Shown here in pieces: positions 10,931 to 21,287 of a stretch of DNA of 64,000 bases (positions within the stretch are counted from its first letter, which is position 1; every line of letters begins with the position of its first letter). The stretch comes from Scolanthus callimorphus (Eukaryota > Cnidaria > Anthozoa > Actiniaria > Edwardsiidae). The notes below the pieces were generated by a model that saw only the letters and a program-made list of their open reading frames with translations, did not search any database and was not told the origin of the DNA. The translations under genes and the position numbers were made by a program. The stretch spans positions 4,916,523 through 4,980,522 of the forward strand of contig CM066925.1 of assembly GCA_033964015.1 (NCBI GenBank), in the 5' to 3' direction.

Positions 10931-12944
10931 TGTGACAGGGTCACTAGAGACATGTTTTTGAAATAACTACAGACTCTACAATTTTGATTATTTTAGCTTC
11001 TTATCCTACCGGCTGTGCATTCAATGTTTAGGAATGTTACAGTTTTCCCTTGCGATAATCATACCGCGGATGTGCGCAAGTTCCTAAGCCGCGAAAATGT
11101 TAGTTGGCTACCACAATCTAACTAATCGTTTCGGCAAACCTTTCGGCAAAATTATCTTGTTTGTTTTCTTGTTAATTATAGTTCTTTATAAGATAAATTT
11201 GTACAGGACATCCTTGCCGCGCTTAATAATCCGTTAAAGAATGTTTTGGCAACAATGTGTTGAATGCTAGAAATGCAGCGAGCTGCGAAACTTTTCACAT
11301 AAATAGAGCCGGTTTTAAGCTTAGTTTTTTAGTTGATTCAGTAGTTACATTTGGGATACTGGACTGGTACAAGAGAGAAAAGATTTGCTTCTGTTGAGGT
11401 ATGTAGAGAACTCCTACTCTTAATCACTGTATGCTTAGTCTTGACCTCTCGTTATGGTTATTTAGTTTATAAATTAGATCTAGTCTATTCTCACTTAGCA
11501 ATCGCTTTAGAATCAGTTTATTTTTGATTAAATGGCCTTAAAATTAGTTACAGTTCTGTATGTTTTTATCGTAATGATGCATGGTCGCAGTCGCACAATT
11601 CTATTAGTTTACTAGTTCGGAGTATTATAATTTAGCTGCTATACTTTCTCGTAGCGGGTCTAGTATCTATTTCACTCATAGAACCTAGATAAAGTTTGCC
11701 ATAGTTAATCGTATGTAAAGCGTGTTTACCGAGGTTACGTTCCGGAGAATTGGCTTATTGGATTATTATCGTTTAGTTTTACATCAACCATTGTATGGAC
11801 AAGCTCTCTGTTTAGACATTTTTAGTAGTTGTTGTTCTGTTTTTTATTTCCACTGATTTCACAGTCGCGCACTGTTCATCCAGGTCACAAATATTAGTTC
11901 ACAAATAAGCAGTTTCCTTTTGCGGTAAACAGAGTCGATAATTGTTCTAACCTTTCATCCTTGTAAGACGTTTCATTTCCAAGTTAAGTTATGGCGCTTG
12001 AATAACATTTTCCATAATTTTCCATATTTCTATAAGAGTTTCACAGTTTATTCTTTGCGACTTCGCTTGTGCTAATCGCATGCCTGTTTTAATTAGTTAG
12101 AATATTCATAAGGGGAATACCTCACTTCCGTTCTATTAGAGCGGTTTTCACATGACTGTCGTGAAAACAATTGCAGTTGAGCAATCACTAGCCAATCAGA
12201 ATCGAGAGAAATCACCACTTGCTCCTAAATGGCTTTTTTCTCAGCCAATTGCAAGCCGAACCAATTACTAAGCAATTACACAATTGTATTTACTACAGAA
12301 TTTGATTGGCTGAGAAAAACGAGTAGCCAATGAGAACGCAAAGCAATCGCAATTACATCACAAGTCTCGACAGTCATGTGAAATCCGCTCTATTAGTTGC
12401 AAACCACAGCTAGCCCAGCTTCTTTTGTCAGCTTTAGTGCTCTGCAATTCTAGTTTCTAATTTAATTTAGAAGTATGCTTTCATCAATTAATTTCAGTAC
12501 CATAATTTTTCTGTACTTTTGGGTTATTATCTCATTGTTAAATCATCTAGTAAATGGTTTTCTCTTGCACAAGAAGGACAATAATATTTTTCTAGTTCTA
12601 TTGGTCAATTTCTAGTTTCGTATTCAAACTATTACAGACTTAGCTTAGTTTCGATTAATGCTTTTCGATGCCGTTTTATAATAATTATTTCAATGCTTAA
12701 TGACAGTTAAATCATAATTATACTGTATTGCTAGCTAAGATTGATGCATGCAAACCCATAATAATATTGTATTAGTACAATCAGCTCATTTTTGTATTAT
12801 CTTTGTATCATTTACAGATAGAATCTATTAGTTGTTCCCGTTTATTTGACACTGTTGTGTAATGCTGATGCGAGTGAGCTTTCAATAAATTTGCCTAAGA
12901 GAATCCTTGAATCCTTCTCGTTTCTGCGCGACCGCCCTGCTCAT
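10931..12944 (+). repeat. 5' LTR of Ty3/gypsy-type element (~2.0 kb, with MITE insertion)
   Basis: The sequence starts TGTGACAGGGTCACTAGAG and matches 18166-20100 almost base for base in long blocks. It contains a 252-bp MITE (12139-12390) absent from the other LTR. It also has an 80-bp segment (12826-12905) between GAATC direct repeats, with AATAAA at 12884, that the 3' LTR lacks. Homology to the 3' LTR stops at ...CCCTGCTCAT (12944). The terminal CCTGTTACA seen in the 3' LTR is not present here. Upstream target-site copy CAAG is at 10927-10930. Confidence 0.9.
12139..12390. mobile_element. MITE, 252 bp, TA target site, inside the 5' LTR
   Basis: The ends are GAGCGGTTTTCACATGACTG... and ...CAGTCATGTGAAATCCGCTC, flanked by TA (12137-12138 and 12391-12392). 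The 3' LTR has the empty site (ttctatttttagttgc at ~19664) with one base changed from the expected TA. The TA duplication fits Tc1/mariner-type mobilisation. The 59904-60155 copy has the same length. Confidence 0.9.
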
Positions 12945-12987
12945 TTCTGAGGCATTTTTGTTGTGAATAAACGGGAACACTAGTACG

Positions 12988-14168
12988 ATGTCTATGGAGG
13001 ACCAGCTGACCGCCCTGACAGCTAAGCTACATGCACTGGAACAACAGTTGCACACCCAGCAGATCCAGGCCACCCAGCCAGACACCACCGAACCAGGCGC
13101 CAGCACTACCGCACCTACCATCCGTGTGACTGTGCCGAGAGATAGACGATTCTCCAAGTACGGGGGGACGAGAGACGACCGGGTGCTTGAGGATTGGATA
13201 TCCGACGCTCAGCGTGCAGTGAGGGGCCAGCCGGATGGGGAAGCCGTGGACAACCTGATCCTTCATCTTGAGGGTGTGGCCAAGGAGGAGGTGAAGTTAC
13301 GGCCGACGACACAGTGGTCTACCCCTGCAGGAGTGTTCCTGGTGCTGAGAGAGGCTTTCGGGGAACAGTTGACAGTGAACCAGGCCAGACGGAAGTTCTT
13401 CTCAAGGCGGCAGGCGGAGAGGTGAAGTTACGGCCGACGACACAGTGGTCTACCCCTGCAGGAGTGTTCCTGGTGCTGAGAGAGGCTTTCGGGGAACAGT
13501 TGACAGTGAACCAGGCCAGACGGAAGTTCTTCTCAAGGCGGCAGGCGGAGAAGGAGTCAGTGCAGGACTTCGCTCACGCACTGATGATGTCCATCGCCAG
13601 AGTGGAGAGGCTGAGTGGGGAGGTGTTGGCAGACTAGGATGCTCTTCTAAAGGAACAGTTCATCGAGAACCTTAAGGATGCCCTGCTGAGGAGAGATGTC
13701 AAGCGTTGGGGCAGAGACCATCTAGCTGCCACCTTGCAGGACGTGCGCCTAGAGGTTGACCGCTACATGGAGGAGGACCCACTACCCCGACGCTCAGCGA
13801 CAGCAAGGGAGGCAGTGGTGGAGGATGAGGATGGCCTGGATGTCGGATGTTCGGAGGTGGTTGGCAAGAAGAGGGTACTGACGGACCTCATCTCTGGGCA
13901 GAAAGTGCTGGCGGAGGAGATGCGACGTCAGCAGCAGTCGCTGATGATGCACATCGAGCAGCAACGGGAGTTCCTCAACCGGCAGCAGGAGACCTTAAAC
14001 CAACTTCTGTCTGCTGGGCTGTCAAGACCTCGCCCCAGCGACTGCTACCGATGCGGAGAGGAGGGGCATTTTGCCAGGAAGTGCCCGACGCAACCTACAA
14101 GCGAGTCAAGCAGGAAGGATGGACAACCCGAGAAGAAGGCGGGAAACGCCAACCCTCTTCCGCAGTGA
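12988..14168 (+). pseudogene. gag of the LTR element, broken by a 131-bp tandem duplication and a stop
   Basis: The ATG at 12988 opens a Gag that starts MSMEDQLTALTAKLHALEQQ (coiled coil), followed by a capsid-like region (KYGGTRDDRVLEDWISDAQR). Bases 13291-13421 are repeated at 13422-13552; 131 is not a multiple of three, so the first frame stops at 13425. The other frame continues through 13290-13634 to an in-frame TAG at 13635-13637 and then open to 14168. A coiled coil rich in Gln is followed by one CCHC knuckle, [15 protein letters not shown] (~14044-14088). Known role of the family: structural protein of the retrotransposon particle. The copy cannot make a full Gag. Confidence 0.88.
13291..13552 (+). 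repeat. 131-bp exact tandem duplication in gag
   Basis: The two units, 13291-13421 and 13422-13552, both start GTGAAGTTACGGCCGACG and appear identical, so the duplication is young relative to the element. Each includes CCCCTGCAGGAGTGTTCCTG. The junction is in AGGCGGAGAGGTG. Confidence 0.92.
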
Positions 14169-14189
14169 GCCAGGCGGTAGAGGAGACGG

Positions 14190-16819
14190 ACAGTGGCTCA
14201 CCCCTTCCAAAACTAGTTGGTGGTACACCAACCACCACAGCGAAGTTGGCCGGCGTGGAGGTGGAGTGCCTGGTCGACACTGGTTCCATGGTGTCCCTGT
14301 GACGGAGAACTTCTACAAGGAGAAGCTCAAGGACGTATGCGGAAGAGTACGAGGCGGCGAGAAGATGCTGAGTCTCCGTGGCGCAAACGGTCTTGAAATC
14401 CCTTACCTTGGGTACCTGCAGCTAGAAATCGTCGTGGGAGGAGTGAAAATCCCCAAGTGTGGAGTGCTGGTCCTCAGGGACACAGCGGCCATTGTCAAGC
14501 AGAGGAGGAGACAACCTGGAGTCCTCGGGATGAACGTGCTAGCAAAGATCCCTAAGTGGGCGGAGATGCTGGAAGGCAATGCAAGCACTTCATCAGGGCA
14601 AAGTCAGAGACCTGTGAAGCGGAGGCTGGTCAAGGTTGCTGGCGACAGGGATGTGTGGGTCCCACCAAACTCAGTAATGGACATTGCTGTCACAGGCACA
14701 CCCTGTGGAGCAAATGCATTGATGGAGCCGCTCAGTACCACCCTACCAGGAAGACTCCAGGTGGCAGCAACGCTGGTGGATGCCTCGAGACCATACTTCA
14801 CCATCCAGGTGACCAACCCTACAGGCAGAGCAGTGAACCTGAAGAGGAGGACGTGTCTCGGGACCATCCAGGCAGCAGAGGTGGCAAACAGAGAGAAGCT
14901 GGCTTTTACTGTGGGAGTCAGGGAGGTGGTGGTGTCCTGTGCAATCGGTGTAGACTGTCTGGGTGCATCCTCACAGACCCCGGACAGAGCTGCCGCAGTG
15001 CTGGACCAGGACAGACCACCTCAACAGTCATTTCTTGATGGCTTCACGGGGACTGAAGAGGAGATGCGGGAGGCGCAGAGGATTCTCCAGGAGTATCAGG
15101 ACGTGTTCTTCCATGACGGGGAGGAGTTGGGATGTACACCGACGGTACAGCACCGTATCCACACTGAGGATGACATCCCCGTCAACCAGCGACACAGACG
15201 GATTCCTCCCAACCAGTTCGAGGAGGTGAAGGAGCATCTGCAAGTACTCCTCGACCGTGGAGTCATCCGGCCGAGCCAGAGTGACTACGCCTCCCCGATC
15301 GTTCTGGTGCGGAAGAAGTCTGGGTCGCTGCGCCTGTGTGTTGACTATCGCCGCCTCAACGTGAAGACTAGACGAGATGCGTACCCCTTACCAACTGGAT
15401 GCACTTGGTGGGGCACAGTACTTCTCGACAATCGACTTGGCATCCGCATATAACCAAGTGGAGGTGCATCAAGCGGACCGACACAAGACCGCGTTCACAA
15501 GTCCAATGGGGTTGTTCGAATATAACAGAATGCCCTTTGGCTTGTGCAACGCGCCCGCCACCTTCCAGCGCCTGATGACCAACATCTTCCGCGACGACAT
15601 CCTAAAGGTCCTGCTGGTGTACCTTGATGACGTCATTGTGTAAAGTGGAGGAGTGACAGACCATCTTCAGAGACTCGAGCGTGTGTTCCAAAAGCTGAGG
15701 GAGCATGGTCTCAAGATAGAGCCAGGGAAGTGCCAGTTTTTCCAGGACCGGGTGACCTACCTGGGGCACGTGGTGTCAGCAGAGGGCGTGTCCACTGACC
15801 CAGTAAAGACAGAAGCAGTGTCCAACTGGCCGACCGCAACAAGGCTAAGAGAGCTGAGGTCATTCCTTGGATTCGCCTCGTACTACCGGCGCTTCGTCCA
15901 AGCATTTGAGGAACTGAGGCGAGGACTGACAAGTGCCCCGGTGCTGGCGTATCCCGACTACACCAAACCATTTGTTGTGGAGACAAGGGTTGTATCAGAC
16001 AAGGGATTAGGCGCGGTGCTGTCGCAGAAGCAAGATGGCAAGCTGAAGGTCATAGAATATGCTAGTCGAGGTCTTCGTGGGTCAGAAAACAACATGGACA
16101 ACTACTCATCCATGAAGCTGGAGCTACTGGCACTCAAGTGGGCTGTATGCGAGAAATTCAGAGAGTACTTGCTGGGCTCGGAGTTCATCGTGTACACTGA
16201 CAACAACCCGCTCACTTACCTCCAGTCAAAGAGCAAGCTCAAGGCTGTGGAGCAGAGATGGGCAGCAGAGTTAGCAAGCTTCAACTTCAGGATAGAGTAC
16301 CGGGCCGGCAAGCACAACACCAACGCTGATGCACTGAGCAGACAGAGACACGATGATCAGCCAGCAGGGAGCAACAGTGACACCGGCCGCTGGTCACCAA
16401 ACATATGTGTGTCAGAGATCCTCGCTACCGTTATCGGGACGACCATAGTTCCAGAAGAAGTAAGATTGGGGCTACTAGATGATGCCATTAGGGTCGCCGA
16501 GCTGGGAGTTATACTACCAGCAGACAAGGAGACCGGGCTGGCAACATACCTACCAGCACTACAGCGGGACCAGATCAAGGAGCTACAACAGAGGGACACA
16601 GCACTTACCAGGCTGAGACACTACCTTAGTTTGGGGAGGAGGCCAACCCAAGTCGAGCGACGACAGGAGCTCCGGAAGTCTAAAGAAGCAGCACAGATGC
16701 TGAAATTCCAGGACAGTGTAGAGGAGAGAGATGGCATCCTGTTCAGGAGGGTGAGGTCTAATGACGGCAAGGAGAGCAGGCTCTTGGTGATCCCTAATGC
16801 CCTGAAACCAGAATTATAA
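14190..16819 (+). pseudogene. pol part 1: protease, reverse transcriptase, RNase H (multiple breaks)
   Basis: The aspartic protease motif [13 protein letters not shown] (~14262-14299) meets a TGA at 14300-14302 and needs a frameshift to continue. RT follows: [20 protein letters not shown] (15288-15347), then a short deletion and frameshift at ~15395. The RT core has [20 protein letters not shown] and the catalytic VYLDDVIV (15617-15640), immediately followed by TAA at 15641-15643. The frame then stays open to 16819. The connection domain is shortened near 15910. RNase H is recognisable by YTDNNPLTY (16193-16219) and RAGKHNTNADALSRQ. Its first acidic residue region (VVETRVVSDKGLGAVLSQ) is altered. 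In the family these enzymes copy element RNA into DNA; this copy is inactive. Confidence 0.9.
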
Positions 16820-16823
16820 AGGC

Positions 16824-18115
16824 AGCCGACAGTGATCTTGGTCACCAAGGACTAGAGAGAACCGAACGGGTGATCCGAGAGCGGTGTTGGTGGCCTGGAA
16901 TTCACCCAGATGTTAAGAAGTGGATCGCAGAGTGCGAAAGGTGTGTCGTGGCCAAGGGACCGTATCTCCCCGTGCGCACCCCTATGGGTAGCATCATCGC
17001 TACCAAACCACTCGAGGTCCTGGCCATGGATTTCACTCAGTTGGAGCCAGCTACAGATGGTAGAGAGAATGTCCTGGTTCTGACTGATGTCTTCACAAAG
17101 TACAGCGTGGCCATTCCAACCAGAGACCTGAAGGCGAGTACAGTGGTGAAGGTGCTGCTACGTGAATGGTTCATGGTCTATGGAGTGCCGCAGCGAATCC
17201 ACTCGGACCAGGGTCGTTCCTTTGAAGCCGAAATAGTAAAGGAACTGTGTGCGGCATATGGGATAAAGAAGTCAAGGACTACCCCCTATCATCCCCAAGG
17301 CAATGCCCAGTGCGAGCGGTTTAACAGGACCTTGCATTAACTCCTGAGGACCCTACCCCAAGACAAAAAGAGGAAGATGGCCAGAGCACCTTAAAGAGCT
17401 GTGCTATGCATACAATGCAGTGCCTCACGCTAGCACAGGGTTTTCACCTTACTACCTTATGTTTGGGCGGGATGCACGGTTACCCATCGATAGACTGGTG
17501 GAGGTTGATGAGACACCCCCACAAGATGGCACTTCTTGGGTGACTTGCAAGGCAGCGGAATTGCTAATGCAGCAGGCAGAGGCCCGTAAAAAATGGTTCG
17601 ACAAGAACAGGAGGACAAATGAGTCATTGATACCCGTTGGAAGCAGAATACTGGTGAGAGATCGCTCTATCAGAGGGAGGAACAAGATTCAGGACAGGTG
17701 GAGCACGAGAGTATACAAAGTGGCGGAGCACCTGGCAAATGGCACCTATGTGATTGAACCAGCAGATGGGAATGGCAACACCAAGGTGGTAGGGAGAACT
17801 GAGATACAAGTCTGTCCACCAACAGTTTTACAAAGACCAGTGGCAAGACCAGCCAGGCGCTTTGCAGCTGCAATACCACCAGCTGATACAGACACCTCGG
17901 ATGAAGATGACCAGGACATGGCGATAGATATCATCCCACCACCACCAACCTATGCAGACATGGAACCGGCTGAGGCAACCTGTGAAGATGGCCAAGAGGG
18001 AGACTCGGAGAGCAGCGAGAAGGAGCACGTAGTACCCTTGAGGCGCTCTGGGAGGACGACAGCTGGGCACCATGGCAACAGCTTCCACCTGCCTAGATCA
18101 TCAATAGCTGAATAG
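16824..18115 (+). pseudogene. pol part 2: integrase (H2C2, DDE core, GPY/F-like C-terminus), broken
   Basis: A zinc-binding HHCC region lies at ~16830-16950 (LGHQG ... CERCVVAKG). The DDE core follows: first Asp in LAMDFTQLE (~17022), second Asp in [11 protein letters not shown] (~17198), Glu in [11 protein letters not shown] (~17305). A TAA follows at 17338-17340 and a one-base frameshift near 17370. The second part (open 17420-18115) has YLMFGRDARLPID and a GPY/F-type C-terminal module around 17635-17815, then an acidic tail. Gene order PR-RT-RH-IN identifies the Ty3/gypsy (Metaviridae) type. The gap between pol part 1 and integrase contains the TAA at 16817-16819. Confidence 0.9.
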
Positions 18116-18152
18116 TATAGTTAGTGTAGTTCGCATGAGGACATGGCGAGCA

Positions 18153-18165
18153 TAAGGGGGGAGAG
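18153..18165 (+). promoter_or_regulatory. Polypurine tract of LTR element
   Basis: AAGGGGGGAGAG lies directly before the 3' LTR start at 18166. In LTR elements this purine run primes plus-strand DNA synthesis. Confidence 0.85.
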
Positions 18166-20112
18166 TGTGACAGGGTCACTAGAGACATGTTTTTGAAATA
18201 ACTACAGACTCTACAATTTTGATTATTTTAGCTTTCTTAACCTACCGGCTGTGCATTCAATGTTTAGGAATGTTAGTTTTCCCTTGCGATAATCATACCG
18301 CGGATGTGCGCAAGTTCCTAAGCCGCGAAAATGTTAGTTGGCTACCGCAATCTTACTAATCGTTTCGGCAAACCTTCCGGCAAAATTATCTTGTTTGTTT
18401 TCTTGTTAATTATAGTTCTTTATAAGATAAATTTGTACAGGACATCCTTGCCGCGCTTAATAATCCGTTAAAGAATAGTTTGGCAACAAGTTGTAGAATG
18501 CTAGAAATGCAGAGAGCTGCGAAACTTTTCACATAAATAGAGCCGGTTTTCAGCTTAGTTTTTCAGTTGATTCAGTAGTTACATTTGGGATACTGGACTG
18601 GTACAAGAGAGAAAAGACTTGCTTCTGTTGAGGTATGTAGAGAACTCCTACTCTTAAGCACTGTATGCTTAGTCTTGACCTCTAGTTATGGTTACTTAGT
18701 TTATAAATTAGATCTAGTCTATTCTCACTTAGCAATCGCTTTAGAATCAGTTTATTTCTGATTAAATGGCCTTAAAATTAGTTACAGTTCTGTATGTTTT
18801 TATCGTAATGATGCATGGTCGCATTCGCACAATTCTATTAGTTTACTAGTTCGGAGTATTATAATTTAGCTGCTATACTTTCTCGTAGCGGGTCTAGTAT
18901 CTATTTCACTCATAGAACCTAGATAAAGTTTGCCATAGTTAATCGTATGTAAAGCGTGTTTACCGAGGTTTCGTTCCGGAGAATTGGCTGTATTAATTCA
19001 TTGTTGTTGCACTGCAAAGTATTTGCCACGCTGCACGTGGAATCATCTATTTCCATTCCGTGTTATAACCAAGTTTCCTTTCGGTTATTTCTTCTACACA
19101 TGGATCAGGCAAAATTCGTAGTGAATTTGACTGAATTTGAGTTTACTTTCCACACACAGCTTACATTAATCAGGTACAGTAAAAATAGGAGGTGGCAGGG
19201 GACCCATGAAACCATCAGGTTTATCGAGTAGGGTCCCCTGTATTTAAGTTAAATAATAATCATAAGTAGTAATCATTTCTCTTTTATTTGGATTATTATC
19301 GTTTAGTTTTACATCAACCATTGTACGGACAAGCTTTCTGTTTAGACATTTTTAGTGGTTGGTGTTCTGTTTCTTTTTCCACTGATTTCACAGTCGCGCA
19401 CTGTTCATCCAGGTCACAAATATTAGTTCACAAATTAGCAGTTTCCTTTTGCGGTAAACAAAGTCGATAATTGTTCTAACCTTTCATCCTTGTAAGACGT
19501 TTTATTTCCAAGTTAAGTTATGGCGCTTGAATAACATTTTCCATAGTAATTTTCCATATTTCTATAAGAGTTTCACAGTTTATTCTATGCGACTTCGCTT
19601 GTGCTAATCGCATGCCTGTTTTAATTAGTTAGAATATTCATAAGGGGAATACCTCACTTCCGTTCTATTTTTAGTTGCAAACCACAGCTAGCCCAGCTTG
19701 TTTTGTCAGCTTTAGTGCTCTGCAATTCTAGTTTCTACCATCAATTTAATTTAGAAGTATGCTTTCATCAATTAATTTCAGTACCATAATTTTTCTGTAT
19801 TTTTGGGTTATTATCTCATTGTTAAATCATCTAGTAAATGGTTTTCTCTTGCACAAGAAGTGTCAAACTATTACAGACTTAGCTTAGTTTCGATTAATAC
19901 TTTTCGATGCCGTTTTATAATAATTACTTCAATGCTTAATGACAGTTAAATCATAATTATACTGTATTGCTAGCTAAGATTGATGCATGCAAACCCATAA
20001 TAATATTGTATTAGTACAATCAGCTCATTTTTGTATTATTTTTGTATCATTTACAGATAGAATCCTTGAATCCTTCTCGTTTCTGCGCGACCGCCCTGCT
20101 CATCCTGTTACA
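18166..20112 (+). repeat. 3' LTR of Ty3/gypsy-type element
   Basis: It starts TGTGACAGG and ends CCTGTTACA, which are near-perfect inverted termini. The downstream target copy CAAG (20113-20116) matches 10927-10930. Compared with the 5' LTR it has an extra ~300 bp at 18985-19285 (possibly retained here and lost from the 5' LTR), lacks ~45 bp at 19860, and lacks the 80-bp block containing AATAAA. Base substitutions between aligned LTR blocks look like a few percent by eye. Confidence 0.9.
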
Positions 20113-20215
20113 CAAGCAAATATTACACTATCAATGATTTCAACAGCTCACCTGATTTAAACCTAACGGATTATAGCCATCGTTCAATAATACATTTTAA
20201 CACACGCAGCTGTCT
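20113..20215 (+). mobile_element. Continuation of the LINE ORF2 interrupted at 10930
   Basis: After the CAAG target copy, one frame (20115 onwards) encodes KYYTINDFNSSPDLNLTDYS followed by HFNTRSC, in the style of LINE ORF2 just before the endonuclease domain. The LINE is lost after ~20215, where unrelated DIRS-type sequence begins. Confidence 0.65.
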
Positions 20216-20221
20216 ATTCCG

Positions 20222-21287
20222 AGCTTTGGCTCCGTGCGCAACCCTATCCTGGCCAAGTTAAGACCCAGGCGGCGCGGCAGGGACCATCGAGATCGCTCTC
20301 AAACTGTATTCCAAGGGGGACCGTGTTCTTTTAAACATTTATGCCCTAGGTGTCTTGCTTCACATCGAATCATCAACTGTAATTTTCGTGGCCCCCACCG
20401 TCCAGCCCCTAGAAACAACAACTTGCCTCACCAATGCCTACCCAGGTTAACCCAGCCGCCGGGTTCAAGTCTACCAACGCCGGTAAACGCTAGGCGCCTT
20501 ATTTCCCTTTTGTCGGGTTACGATCCTTCGGCAGTTCCCTTACTTTCCCGGGTTTTTTTTTCTGAAGGTTTTGAATTACATTGAGAGGAGCCTCTCGATT
20601 CCTTTTTTGCGGACAATCTGCAATAAGCGTATGACCTGCTCGCTATCGTAGACCAAAAATTGGCTAAGGATCTTGAGGCCGGCCGTATTGCCAGTCCCTT
20701 TGACTCGCCACCCTTCCCTGTGTTCCGGGTTTCGGTTTGGTCCGCAAGAAGGCACCGGGAGAATTCCTGTTGATTCGACATTTATCATACCCTCGGGGAT
20801 CGTCCGTCAATGATAGCATACCATCAGACTATACCTCAGTATCTTACGCCACTATCCGGTCCATCAAAGACCTAAGTTCGCGCTGTATTCTAGCGAAAAC
20901 GGACAACAAGAGTGCTTTTCGCATTATCCTCTCTTGGGTTTGCGATGGAGAAGCTCGTACTATTATGATAAATGCATGGTCATGGGTTGTTCCAGCTCGT
21001 GCAAATCCTTTGAAACCCTAAGTACGGCTATCGAATGGATCGCCCGTACTAAATTGGGAATTCCCCATATTATCCACCTACTAGACGACTTCCTCATCAT
21101 CGCTCCCTCAGAGTCACTGTGCCAAGGGGAAAAACTGCTAAAGAAAAGGGTAAAAGAAAACGAAGAACACTTCGCTAGGATAGGGTTTCTATGCTTGCGT
21201 GCCACCGGGAGCGTGATCTATTTAAAGGTTAAGTACGTCAAGCGTCTAAGACTTCAAGGGCACGGAGTATATCAGTCAAGCAGTTAG
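20222..21287 (+). pseudogene. DIRS-like (YR) retroelement fragment: gag zinc region + reverse transcriptase
   Basis: The first frame (20234-20584) has a Cys/His zinc region (FKHLCPRCLASHRIINC) and then LLSGYDPS and FSEGFELH, the start of a DIRS RT. The next frame (from ~20737) has VRKKAPGEFLLIRHLSYPRG, YATIRSIKDL and AKTDNKSAFRI (first catalytic Asp). A third frame (from 20934) has YYYDKCMVMGCSSSCKSFE and HLLDDFLII (the catalytic DD pair). Frameshifts occur near 20584, 20935 and after 21110. No tyrosine recombinase or methyltransferase was found, so the 3' part is missing. Confidence 0.8.

Noticed and set aside
13314..13675. Two further open frames over gag as separate genes
   Set aside because: They arise from the 131-bp duplication and are shadows of the broken gag.
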